Assembly: GCA_963833115.1 (NCBI GenBank)
Contig: CAWHWS010000002.1
Coordinates: 1,054,001-1,118,000, forward strand
Source: Hasllibacter sp963833115
Lineage (GTDB): Bacteria > Pseudomonadota > Alphaproteobacteria > Rhodobacterales > Rhodobacteraceae
Length of the DNA: 64,000 bases
Direction of reading: 5' to 3'
Positions 57,113 through 64,000 of the stretch are shown in pieces; position 1 is the stretch's first letter, and every line of letters begins with the position of its first letter. Position numbers and translations under genes: made by a program. A model generated the notes under the pieces. The model was not told the origin of the DNA. It was given only the letters and a program-made list of their open reading frames with translations, and ran no database searches.

Positions 57113-57490
57113 GTGCTGCACCATCATGGCCCCCGTCCGTCAACCCGCCACGGGCCCGTCCGCGCGGCCGGACGGGACGAGGACACGGGCGGCGACGAGC
57201 GCAGCGGCGTCATCACCAAGCCCAAGCCGAAGACGCAGAAGCCCCCCCTCTACAAGGTGCTCCTCCTGAACGACGACTACACCCCGATGGAGTTCGTGGT
57301 CGCGGTCCTCGAGCGGTTCTTCGGCCTGACCCACGCGCAGAGCTTCGAGATCATGCTCCAGGTGCACAAGAAGGGCGTCGCGGTGGTGGGGGTGTTCTCC
57401 TACGAGATCGCGGAGACGAAGGTCACGCAGGTCATGGACTACGCCCAGCGCCATCAGCACCCGCTGCAGTGCACGATGGAGAAGGAGTAG
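57113..57490 (+). CDS. clpS: ATP-dependent Clp protease adaptor ClpS
   Basis: 125 aa N-end rule adaptor for ClpAP. The core KPPLYKVLLLNDDYTPMEFVV, LTHAQSFEIMLQVHKKG and FSYEIAETKVTQVMDYA with the C-terminal HPLQCTMEKE is fully conserved. The GTG at 57113 is the start closest to the core, with GAGGA eight bases before; an ATG at 57077 is possible and would lengthen an already long N-tail. Confidence 0.93.
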   Translation: MLHHHGPRPSTRHGPVRAAGRDEDTGGDERSGVITKPKPKTQKPPLYKVLLLNDDYTPMEFVVAVLERFFGLTHAQSFEIMLQVHKKGVAVVGVFSYEIAETKVTQVMDYAQRHQHPLQCTMEKE

Positions 57491-57495
57491 GCCCC

Positions 57496-58485
57496 TTGGC
57501 CGCGCGCACCCGCCTCGAGGTCGCGGTGGAGGCGCTCGGCCCCCTGCCGGAGGGCCGGCTCGCCGCGTTCCGCCCCCCCGCGGGGACCGACCTGTCGCCG
57601 CTGGGCGCGGCGGTCCACGTGATCCACGGGTTCCGGCCGGACCACGACGCCTTCGCCGCCGAGGGGTTCGAGACCGGCACGCGGACGGAGGGGGCGTATG
57701 CCGCCGCGGCGGTGTTCCTGCCGCGATCGCGCGAGGCCGGGCGCGACATGATCGCGCGGGCCATGGCGATGCTGCCCCCGGGCGCGCCGATCCTCGTGGA
57801 CGGGGCGAAGACCGACGGGGTGGATGGGATCCTGCGCTCGGCGCGGAAATACGTGGAGGGCGTGTCCGAGGCGGTGTCCAAGGCGCACGGCAAGACGTTC
57901 CGCGTGCCGGCCGGGACGCCGCCGGCCAGCTTCGCCGCGCCCGAGCGGCGGGCCGAGGGGATGACGGCGCCGGCGGGCGGGTTCTCGGCCGGGCGGGTCG
58001 ATCCGGGCTCGCGCCTCCTGGCGGCGGCGCTGCCGGAGCGGCTCCCGGCGCGCGTGGTGGACCTCGGCGCGGGCTGGGGCTGGCTTTCCGCGCGCGCGCT
58101 GGAGCGGCCGGGCGTGGAGCGGATCGACCTGGTGGAGGCCGAGCACGCGTCCCTCGAGGCGGCGCGGGGGAACGTGGGCGACGCGCGCGCGGCGTTCCAC
58201 TGGGCGGACGCGCGGGCGTGGGAGCCCGGGGCGCCGGCGGATCTGGTGATCTGCAACCCGCCCTTCCACGAGGGGCGGCAGGGCGATCCGTCCCTGGGCG
58301 CGGCCTTCGTCGCGGCGGCGGCGCGGATGCTGTCCCCGCGCGGGGCCCTGATGATGGTGGCGAACCGGCATCTGCCCTACGAGGCCGCGCTGGACGAGGC
58401 GTTCGCCGGCCATGAGGAGATCGGCGGGGACGCCGCGTTCAAGGTGATCCGCGCCGAGCGGCCTCGCCGGGCCCCGCGCCGCTAG
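57496..58485 (+). CDS. RsmC-like 16S rRNA guanine-N2 methyltransferase
   Basis: 329 aa. C-terminal class I SAM domain with VVDLGAGWGWLSARAL and the base-flipping N6/N2 motif DLVICNPPFHEGRQGDPSLG; the N-terminal half is a degenerate copy, as in RsmC/RlmG. RsmC modifies G1207 of 16S rRNA. Start is TTG at 57496, with AGGAG eight bases upstream inside the clpS 3' end. Confidence 0.88.
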   Translation: MAARTRLEVAVEALGPLPEGRLAAFRPPAGTDLSPLGAAVHVIHGFRPDHDAFAAEGFETGTRTEGAYAAAAVFLPRSREAGRDMIARAMAMLPPGAPILVDGAKTDGVDGILRSARKYVEGVSEAVSKAHGKTFRVPAGTPPASFAAPERRAEGMTAPAGGFSAGRVDPGSRLLAAALPERLPARVVDLGAGWGWLSARALERPGVERIDLVEAEHASLEAARGNVGDARAAFHWADARAWEPGAPADLVICNPPFHEGRQGDPSLGAAFVAAAARMLSPRGALMMVANRHLPYEAALDEAFAGHEEIGGDAAFKVIRAERPRRAPRR

Positions 58486-58548
58486 GGAAGGCGTGGCGCC
58501 CGGCGCGCGGCTGTGCGCAAGCTGCCGCCCGAGACGTCAGGAGCCGAC

Positions 58549-59352
58549 ATGTCCTTCTCCATCGCCGGCCGGACGGCCATCATCACCGGGGCGGCCGCGG
58601 GCGTGGGCCTCGCCATCGGGCGCCACTTCCTCGAGGAGGGGGCCAACGTCGTCTTCGCCGACGTCGACGAGGCGCGCCTCAAGGCCGAGCTCGGGGAGGA
58701 CGAGGAGGGCGCCTGGCGCGTGTTCTCGGGCGACCTGCGCGAGAAGCTGACGGTCGCGAACCTGCTGTCGGCGACGATCGACGCGTTCGACCGGGTCGAT
58801 ATCCTGGTCAACGCGGCGCGGCAGATGGAGGTGTCGGACCCGCTGGACGCCGACGATCCGGCGGTCGAGGAGCTGATGCGGCAGAACATGCTCACGCCCC
58901 TGCGGGTGAGCCAGGCGGTCGCCAAGCGCATGATCGCCCAGGCCGCGGAGGAGGGGCGCGAGGACGTCGCGGTGGGCGCGATCGTGAACCTCAGCTCGAT
59001 CGCGGCGAAGGTGACGCAGCCGGACCTGCTGGCCTATTCGATCAGCTGCGCGGCGCTCGAGCAGATGACGCGCTCGCTCGCGGTGGCGCTGGCGCCGCAC
59101 GGGGTGCGGGTGAACGCGGTGGCGTTCGGCTCGGTGATGTCGGCCTCCCTCAAGGGCGCGCTCAAGGCGCATGAGGGATACCGCGCGGAGATCACGGCGC
59201 ACACGCCGCTGGGCCGGATCGCGGCGCCGCGCGCGGTGGCGGAGGCGGTGCGCTTCCTGTCGGCGGACGGGGCGGGCTTCGTGACGGGCGAGGTGATCAC
59301 CATCGACGGCGGGCGCTCGCTCATCGATCCGGTGAACGCGCCGGCGCACTAG
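58549..59352 (+). CDS. SDR family oxidoreductase
   Basis: 267 aa. Rossmann TAIITGAAAGVGLAIGRHF, acidic VVFADVDEARL that favours NAD(H), NNAG replaced by VNAARQ, and VNLSSIAAK with the active site Ser; where Tyr-x-x-x-Lys is expected the sequence is AYSISCAALEQM, so the catalytic Lys is replaced by Cys. That makes activity uncertain. AGGAG seven bases before the ATG at 58549 selects it over one at 58513. Role unknown. Confidence 0.85.
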   Translation: MSFSIAGRTAIITGAAAGVGLAIGRHFLEEGANVVFADVDEARLKAELGEDEEGAWRVFSGDLREKLTVANLLSATIDAFDRVDILVNAARQMEVSDPLDADDPAVEELMRQNMLTPLRVSQAVAKRMIAQAAEEGREDVAVGAIVNLSSIAAKVTQPDLLAYSISCAALEQMTRSLAVALAPHGVRVNAVAFGSVMSASLKGALKAHEGYRAEITAHTPLGRIAAPRAVAEAVRFLSADGAGFVTGEVITIDGGRSLIDPVNAPAH

Positions 59353-59362
59353 GCCGGACGGG

Positions 59363-59740
59363 TCAGGCCGCCGGGCAGGCCTGCGCGGCGGCGGCGGCCT
59401 GGCGGCGCAGGACCGACTGGCGCGAGCGCAGGTTGGCGAGGGTGCGGCGCTCGGCCTCGGGGTCGATGGCGCGGCGTTCGAGGTCGGTGCCCAGGCGCGT
59501 GCCGGTGCACAGGCTCACGCGGCCGCCGGCGCAGGCCCCGATGCCGACGGTGGCGCGCGGGCGCACGGCGCGCTCGGTGCGGTAGCCGAGGGCGAGGGCT
59601 TGCTCGCTGGAGGCGACGAGCGCGTCGATCCGGCCGAGCTCGCGGGTGGCGGCGCTCAGGCAGGCCTGCCGCGGGGAGCAGGCCGCGAGGGCGGCGGCGA
59701 GGGCGCCCGCGAGGGCGAGATGGGCGGCGAGGCGGCGCAT
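59363..59740 (-). CDS. Putative lipoprotein
   Basis: 125 aa. Signal peptide MRRLAAHLALAGALAAALAAC with a clear lipobox LAAC, then CLSAATRELGRIDALVASSEQALALGYRTERAV and a Cys-containing GACAGGRVSLCTGTRLG. Ends in an Ala-rich helix. Homologous small proteins are found in Rhodobacteraceae, with no function assigned. The stop is ten bases from that of the SDR gene, converging. Confidence 0.75.
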   Translation of the reverse strand: MRRLAAHLALAGALAAALAACSPRQACLSAATRELGRIDALVASSEQALALGYRTERAVRPRATVGIGACAGGRVSLCTGTRLGTDLERRAIDPEAERRTLANLRSRQSVLRRQAAAAAQACPAA

Positions 59741-59845
59741 GGCGCAACTCTAGGGCCGGGGCGGGGCGCGCGCCAAGGGGCCGCGCCCTTTCCGTGGCGG
59801 CCCCGGCGCGATAGGCGCCCCGGCAGCAGAGTGCAGGAGGCGCGC

Positions 59846-60814
59846 ATGGCCGACCCGAACCCAGACGCCGCCGCCGGCGCCGTGGTCGCCCCGGAGGGCG
59901 CGCCGGTGGATGTGGGAGCCGAGGCGCCGCCGGGCGGGATGGCCGCCGAGCGGGCGGAGGCGGCGGGCTGGTTCCGGGCCCTGCGCGGCGAGATCGTCGC
60001 CGCCTTCGAGGCGATGGAGGACGCGGCCGGGGGCCTGCCGGGGACGGACGGGCTCCCGGCGGGGCGCTTCGAGGTCACGCCGACGCGGCGGGCGTCCGAG
60101 GACGGCTCCGACGCCGGCGGCGGGATCATGTCGGTGATGCGCGGCGGGCGCCTCTTCGAGAAGGTCGGCGTCAACTGGTCGGAGGTGCACGGCGCGCTGG
60201 CGCCACGGGCCCAGGCGGCGATGGCGGCGCGCGGCGTGCCCGGCATGGCCGAGGACCCGCGCTTCTGGGCCAGCGGCATCAGCCTGGTCGCGCACATGCG
60301 CAACCCGCACGTGCCCTCGGTCCATATGAACACGCGCATGTTCTGGACGCCCGGCGCGTGGTGGTTCGGGGGGGGCACGGACCTCAACCCCGCGCTCGAA
60401 TACGCCGAGGACACGGCGCATTTCCACGGCGTGCTGCGCGGCGCGCTGGCGCCATACGGCACCTATGACGAGTACCGGGACTGGGCCGACAGGTACTTCT
60501 TCGTCCCCCACCGGGGCCGGGCGCGGGGGGTGGGCGGCGTGTTCTACGACGACCGCAACACCGGCGACTGGGCGGCGGATTTCGCGCTGACGCGGGACGT
60601 GGGGCGCGCTTTCCTGCCGGCCTACGCGCCCCTGGTGGAGCGGCGGCGGGGGACGGCGTGGAGCGCCGCGGACAAGGACGCGCAACTGGCGCACCGGGGG
60701 CTCTACGCGGAATACAACCTCGTCTACGACCGGGGCACGAAGTTCGGCCTCGAGACGGGGCACGACGCGAACGCGGTGCTGATGTCCCTGCCGCCGCTGG
60801 CCGCCTGGCCCTGA
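59846..60814 (+). CDS. hemF: Coproporphyrinogen III oxidase, aerobic
   Basis: 322 aa. Oxygen-dependent decarboxylation of coproporphyrinogen III in haem synthesis. Motifs: GGGIMSVMRGGRLFEKVGVNWSEVHG, NPHVPSVHMNTRMF, WWFGGGTDLNP, and GTKFGLETGHDANAVLMSLPP at the end. A 35-residue Ala/Pro-rich N-terminal tail precedes the core. GCAGGAGG before the ATG. Confidence 0.95.
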   Translation: MADPNPDAAAGAVVAPEGAPVDVGAEAPPGGMAAERAEAAGWFRALRGEIVAAFEAMEDAAGGLPGTDGLPAGRFEVTPTRRASEDGSDAGGGIMSVMRGGRLFEKVGVNWSEVHGALAPRAQAAMAARGVPGMAEDPRFWASGISLVAHMRNPHVPSVHMNTRMFWTPGAWWFGGGTDLNPALEYAEDTAHFHGVLRGALAPYGTYDEYRDWADRYFFVPHRGRARGVGGVFYDDRNTGDWAADFALTRDVGRAFLPAYAPLVERRRGTAWSAADKDAQLAHRGLYAEYNLVYDRGTKFGLETGHDANAVLMSLPPLAAWP

Positions 60815-60836
60815 GGCGGCGGGCGATCCGCTCGGG

Positions 60837-61244
60837 TCACCGGGCGGCCAGCTCGGCGTGGCCGGTGGCGGGGTCGTGCGCGCGGGCGAGGCGCGCGGGG
60901 CCGAGGGCGAGGACGATCTCGGCCGTGGTGCGCACCGTGCAGCCGGGCAGCAGGTGGCCGCCGGTCATGCGGCCGCCGGCGTCCGCGACGGCGAGGTGGA
61001 GGTGCGGGCCGTCCGGCGTGAGCGTGCCGGAGAGGGCGACGATCTCCATGTCGCCGGTCAGGATCAGGGGGGCGTCCCGCCCCGCCGGCCGGATCGCGGC
61101 GCGCGAGAGGCTGCCGACGCAGGCCGCGAGATAGCCCGAGGCATCGCCGGCGGCGTCCTCGATCCCGGCGCGCAGGTCGTCGCCGGGACGCAGGCGCACC
61201 ACGAGGCGGGACTCGGCCGCGGCGTCCCAGCGCGCGAGGATCAG
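60837..61244 (-). CDS. PPC domain-containing protein (DUF296)
   Basis: 135 aa. RLVVRLRPGDDLRAGIEDAA, GYLAACVGSLSRAAIR, MEIVALSGTLTPDGPHLHLAVAD and the metal-binding MTGGHLLPGCTVRTTAEIVL are the PPC/DUF296 fold. The natural start seems to be a rare CTG at 61244, overlapping the hemE stop as CTGA; the first standard start, GTG at 61202, would cut into the first strand. Function unknown; metal-dependent trimeric fold. Confidence 0.8.
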   Translation of the reverse strand: MILARWDAAAESRLVVRLRPGDDLRAGIEDAAGDASGYLAACVGSLSRAAIRPAGRDAPLILTGDMEIVALSGTLTPDGPHLHLAVADAGGRMTGGHLLPGCTVRTTAEIVLALGPARLARAHDPATGHAELAAR

Positions 61245-62297
61245 GGGGCCCGCCGCCCGGCGCGCACGGTCTCGATCATCAGGGCGACGTTGCCCGGATC
61301 GGCGTCCGGCGTGATGCCGTGGCCGAGGTTGAAGATGTGCGGCCCTCCCGAGAAGGCGTCCACGATGGCCCGCGTCTCGCGCACGAGGTCGTCGCCGCCG
61401 GTGACCATGTGTCGCGAGGCGAGGTTGCCCTGCACGCAGCCGCCTCCGCCATCCCCGGGCACCTGGACATGGGCGGCGGCCCAGTCGGCGGCGACCCCGT
61501 CGTCGAGCGCGACGCAGTCGGCGCCGGTGGCGGCGTGCAGCCCCTCGTAGCGCTCCCCCGCGCCGCGGCAGAAGGCGATCACGGGCAGGTCCGGGATGGC
61601 GCGCCTTGAGGGCGGCGGTGATCCGGCGGGCGGGCTGGACGGAGTAGCGGTCGAACGCCTCGCCGGTGAGGGACCCGGCCCATGAATCGAAGAGCTTGAC
61701 CACCTCGGCGCCGGCTTCGACCTGGGCGGAGAGGTACTCGACGGTGGCCTCCTCGATCCGCTCCATCACCGCCTCGAAGGTCGCGCGGTCCGCGGCGAGG
61801 AGCGTGTGGGCCGGCCCCTGGTCCGGCGTGCCGCGCCCCGCGATCATGTAGGTCGCGACGGTCCAGGGCGCGCCGGCGAAGCCGATGAGTGTCGTCTCGG
61901 CGGGCAGGTCGCGGGCGAGGCGGCGCACGGTCTCGTAGATCGGGGCGAGCGTGCCGTGCACGTCCGCCGCGGGGCGCAGGGCGGCGGCCTCGCCGGGCGT
62001 GGTCACGGTGGAGAGGCGCGGCCCCTCGCCGGTGACGAACCAGAGGTCGAGGCCGAGCGCCTGCGGGACGAGCAGGATGTCGGCGAAGAGGATCGCCGCG
62101 TCGAACCCGTAGCGGCGGATCGGCTGGAGCGTGACCTCCGCGGCGAGCTCGGGGTCGTAGCACAGCGACAGGAAGTCGCCGGCCTGGGCCCGCGTGGCCT
62201 TGTACTCGGGCAGGTAGCGTCCGGCCTGGCGCATCATCCAGATCGGCGGCGTGGGCAGGGTCTCGCCGGCGAGGGCGCGCAGGATCGTCTTTGTCAT
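61241..62297 (-). pseudogene. hemE: Uroporphyrinogen decarboxylase interrupted by a +1 frameshift
   Basis: From the ATG at 62297 the N-terminal two thirds are canonical (PIWMMRQAGRYLPEY, FVTGEGPRLS, LIGFAGAPWTVATYM, VKLFDSWAGSL, RRITAALKARHP) up to about 61606. The rest (LPVIAFCRGAGERYEGL, VQGNLASRHMV, FNLGHGITPDADPGNV) is in the next frame to the TGA at 61241. Dropping one C from the CCC at that point yields an uninterrupted 351 aa HemE of normal length. As hemE is needed for haem and all active-site residues are intact, a base-calling error, a fresh mutation, or programmed shifting at CAT CCC G are the options. Confidence 0.93.
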
Positions 62298-62387
62298 GGC
62301 GCGCTTGGTAGGGGCGGCGCGGGGGCGTGTCGAGGCGGGCTCGCCCGCGCCGCGTCCGTCCGCCCGGCTGGTGGTCCCCGACCGCTG

Positions 62388-62416
62388 TTGCCCCGTCTCC
62401 CGGCGCCGCATATTCC
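62388..62416 (+). promoter_or_regulatory. Possible hemC promoter
   Basis: TTGCCC and TATTCC with a 17-base spacer. The predicted start is at or next to the hemC ATG, so the mRNA could be leaderless. No ribosome binding site is seen before hemC. Confidence 0.35.
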
Positions 62417-62423
62417 CGCGCCC

Positions 62424-63365
62424 ATGGACAAGCCCTCCCCCTCCGCGCCGCTCCGGATCGGCACCCGCGGCTCCCCCCTCGCGCTCGCGCAGGCGCACGA
62501 GACGCGCCGCCGCCTGATGGCCGCGTGGGATCTGCCGGAGGCCGCGTTCGAGGTGGTGGTGATCAAGACCACCGGCGACCGCGTGCTCGACCGGCCGCTC
62601 AAGGAGATCGGCGGCAAGGGCCTCTTCACCCGCGAGATCGAGGACGACCTCCTCTCGGGGGCGATCGACCTCGCGGTGCACTCGATGAAGGACATGCCGA
62701 CGCTGCAGCCCGGCGGGCTGGTGATCGACTGCCACCTGCCGCGCGAGGACGTGCGCGACGCGTTCGTGACGCTCGGGGAGGGGGGGCTGGCCGACCTGCC
62801 GGCCGGGACGGTGGTGGGCACGTCCTCTCTGCGCCGGCGCGCGCAGCTCATGGCGCGGCGGCCCGACCTGGAGGTGGTCGAGTTCCGGGGCAACGTGCAG
62901 ACGCGGATGAGGAAGCTCGAGGAGGGGGTCGCGGCGGCGACGTTCCTCGCGATGGCCGGGCTGCGCCGGCTGGGGATGGAGGCGGTCGCGCGCGCGCCCG
63001 TGCCGGTGGAGGAGATGCTCCCGGCCGTCGCGCAGGGCGCCATCGGGATCGAGCGGCGGGTGGAGGACGCGCGGGTGGCGGCGCTCCTGGAGCCGATCGC
63101 GGACGGGCCGACCGGGCTGCGGCTGGCGGCCGAGCGGGCGTTCCTCGCGGCGCTGGACGGGTCGTGCGAGACGCCGATCGCGGGGCTCGCGGTGCTGGAG
63201 GGCGGCGCCCTGCGCCTGCGCGGCGAGGTGCTGCGCCCCGACGGCTCGGACCTCCACGAGGGGGCGGAGGACGGCGCGGCCGAGGACGGGCCCGAGATGG
63301 GCCGCGCCCTGGGCGCGCGGCTGCTGGCGACGGCGGGGCCGGGCTTCTTCGACTGGCGCGCCTGA
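62424..63365 (+). CDS. hemC: Hydroxymethylbilane synthase (porphobilinogen deaminase)
   Basis: 313 aa. Joins four porphobilinogens in haem synthesis. RIGTRGSPLALAQA at the start, IGGKGLFTREIEDDLLSGAIDLAVHSMKD with the active-site Asp, GTSSLRRRAQL and EFRGNVQTRM, and the cofactor-bearing Cys in DGSCETPIAG. Divergent from hemE. No Shine-Dalgarno sequence upstream. Confidence 0.96.
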   Translation: MDKPSPSAPLRIGTRGSPLALAQAHETRRRLMAAWDLPEAAFEVVVIKTTGDRVLDRPLKEIGGKGLFTREIEDDLLSGAIDLAVHSMKDMPTLQPGGLVIDCHLPREDVRDAFVTLGEGGLADLPAGTVVGTSSLRRRAQLMARRPDLEVVEFRGNVQTRMRKLEEGVAAATFLAMAGLRRLGMEAVARAPVPVEEMLPAVAQGAIGIERRVEDARVAALLEPIADGPTGLRLAAERAFLAALDGSCETPIAGLAVLEGGALRLRGEVLRPDGSDLHEGAEDGAAEDGPEMGRALGARLLATAGPGFFDWRA

Positions 63366-63375
63366 GGCCGGAGGG

Positions 63376-63450
63376 CTCCCGCCCGCCCTCGGCGCCTGGC
63401 GGCGCCTCGGCCGGTCGGGCCGAGCCGGGGGATGCCCCCCGGACCCCCAC
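63376..63450 (+). repeat. Long GC-rich dispersed repeat, partial copy 2
   Basis: CTCCCGCCCGCCCTCGGCGCC followed by GGCGGCGCCTCGG and CGGTCGGGCCGAGC, similar to the 9641 element, then its own palindrome GGGGGATGCCCCCCG. Right after hemC, where it may act as a terminator. Confidence 0.55.
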
Positions 63451-63504
63451 CCCGGGCGGTGGAGGGCGCGGCGCAGGTCACGCGGAATCGATGGTTGCCG
63501 GCGG

Positions 63505-63578
63505 TAGCGTGGGGCGGACTTGAACCGCCGACCCCAGCATTATGAGTGCTGTGCTCTAACCAGCTGAGCTACCACGCC
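63505..63578 (-). tRNA. tRNA-Met (anticodon CAU), elongator type
   Basis: 74 nt on the minus strand, folding as a standard cloverleaf: acceptor GGCGTGG/CCACGCT (first pair G-U), D-arm with GCTCAGCTGGTTAGAGC, anticodon stem around loop CTCATAA, and T-arm GGCGGTTCAAGTCCGCC. CCA is not encoded. The anticodon CAU plus the overall likeness to alphaproteobacterial elongator Met tRNA support Met; tRNA-Ile2 (lysidine-modified CAU) is the alternative. Confidence 0.9.
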
Positions 63579-63590
63579 GCCGTGCGCGGG

Positions 63591-63619
63591 CAGGTAGACG
63601 AGCGCCCGCGACGCGTCAA
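63591..63619 (-). promoter_or_regulatory. Promoter of the tRNA-Met gene
   Basis: TTGACG and TACCTG with a 17-base spacer on the minus strand, ending 12 bases before the tRNA 5' end. The best match to a standard promoter in the window. Confidence 0.65.
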
Positions 63620-63681
63620 GCGGCCGGGGTGGCGGCGCGGCGGGCGCGGGCATGCCGCCAAGGGCGGGACGGCGCGTCGTC

Positions 63682-63714
63682 GGGAGATCGTCCGGTCGAG
63701 CCGGACGATGACGG
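63682..63714 (+). repeat. REP-like hairpin, copy D
   Basis: Identical arms to copy A (ATCGTCCGG, TCGAG, CCGGACGAT), including the flanking GGAG and GACGG. Confidence 0.75.
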
Positions 63715-63799
63715 TGGCCGAGGGGGGGGGGATGACCGGGACCGGGTCCGGGGGTGGAGGGCGGCGCGCAGGGGGTGCCCGATCCCGGCCTGCGAGCGC

Positions 63800-63893
63800 C
63801 ATGCCAGCGCAGCGGCCGCCCGATGCCGGCGGAGCCGGCGAGGGCCCGGCCCAACGGGCCGAGGCGCCGGCAGGCGCCGAGGGCGGGCGGGAG
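63800..63893 (-). repeat. Long GC-rich dispersed repeat, copy 3
   Basis: Inverted copy of the 9641 element, with GCCAGCGCAGCGGCCGC at its left end, CGGCCCAACGGGCC in the middle and CCGAGGGCGGGCGGGAG at its right end, keeping order and spacing. Confidence 0.65.
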
Positions 63894-63952
63894 CCGCCCC
63901 CCCCAGGAGCGCCCCGCGGACCGGAGCGCCGATGGCGAGCCGGCCGCGCCGG

Positions 63953-64000
63953 TCAGCCGATCTTCTGGCCGGTCTTCTTCCAGTCGGCCATGAAGGTCTC
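63953..64000 (-). CDS. C-terminal fragment of an unidentified protein
   Basis: The last 15 codons of a minus-strand gene, ETFMADWKKTGQKIG, then TGA. Third positions are all G/C and composition fits a real gene, but the fragment is too short to name. The body lies beyond the window. Confidence 0.6.
   Translation of the reverse strand, partial: ETFMADWKKTGQKIG

Larger units (their letters stand above)
63583..63952. other. Repeat-filled intergenic region at the window end
   Basis: About 370 bases with the tRNA promoter, REP hairpin copy D, a run of ten G (around 63722), and the long dispersed repeat copy 3. No frame looks coding. Confidence 0.6.

Noticed and set aside
56359..57490. Plus-strand frames over the HAD gene feeding into clpS or the methyltransferase
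   Set aside because: Antisense to a HAD gene with intact motifs; the genes have closer starts with ribosome sites.
63505..63578. tRNA as an integration site
   Set aside because: No integrase, direct repeat of the tRNA 3' end or foreign cargo is visible on either side within the window.

Overview
The window reads as a chromosomal segment of a very GC-rich alphaproteobacterium of the Rhodobacteraceae/Rhodobacterales type. The evidence is gene order and family content: chvI-chvG-hprK-rapZ-PTS IIA-HPr divergent from pckA; rpoZ-rsh-pdxJ-acpS-lepB-rnc leading to era-DUF1491-recO; etfB-etfA with a PduO-type adenosyltransferase; dnaX-ybaB-recR beside the SRP RNA; plus DUF6473, a ClpS with an alphaproteobacterial tail, and hemF/hemE/hemC. 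Start codons are often GTG or TTG and sit in 4-base stop/start overlaps (ATGA, GTGA, TTGA), so most clusters look translationally coupled. I saw no phage, transposase, CRISPR array or plasmid functions.

Layout. 1-9.6 kb: end of a hybrid histidine kinase, pncB, then minus-strand genes (a kinase/phospho-lyase pair, arfB, a 17-codon micro-ORF, a queuosine-precursor transporter, a phytase-like esterase, mepA, a UMF1 transporter). 9.9-13.9 kb: rnhA, a methyltransferase, DUF3429, a frameshifted lysE, ispH and a NYN-domain gene. 14.1-27.6 kb: the rpoZ-to-recO housekeeping string, interrupted between rnc and era by about 3.9 kb holding frame-broken minus-strand coding remnants and a large SLC13-type transporter, followed by a TSUP permease. 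27.6-34.9 kb: pckA and the ChvGI/HPr-kinase regulatory cluster. 34.9-43.1 kb: 3-hydroxybutyryl-CoA dehydrogenase, DUF6473, etfAB, cob(I)alamin adenosyltransferase, recR-ybaB-dnaX, a DUF202 gene and the SRP RNA. 43.4-48.7 kb: cpdB, nudC, an SRPBCC gene, pheA and a membrane cytochrome c. 48.8-54.6 kb: a complete yejABEF peptide importer. 54.7-64 kb: a PBP5-type carboxypeptidase, HAD, clpS, an RsmC-like methyltransferase, an SDR, a lipoprotein, hemF, a PPC/DUF296 gene, frameshifted hemE, hemC and one tRNA-Met(CAU).

The unusual content lies mostly between and at the edges of genes. Three intergenic elements consist of hexamer units repeated every 11 bp and begin with the palindrome CCATGCGCATGG, each oriented the same way toward the downstream gene; in one the SRP RNA promoter -35 box falls inside the last unit. 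There are four REP-like hairpins with compensatory base changes, a family of longer GC-rich dispersed repeats, and several minisatellites (18, 27 and 31 bp periods), two of which encode the N-terminal extensions of real proteins. A 17-codon ORF carries an extended Shine-Dalgarno match of about 14 bases to the 16S rRNA 3' end.

Several genes (hemE, lysE, the 20.5-22.3 kb remnant and a short piece at 43.2 kb) are broken by indels next to short G/C runs. HemE is normally essential for haem synthesis, so some of these may be assembly errors rather than true mutations; reads would decide.
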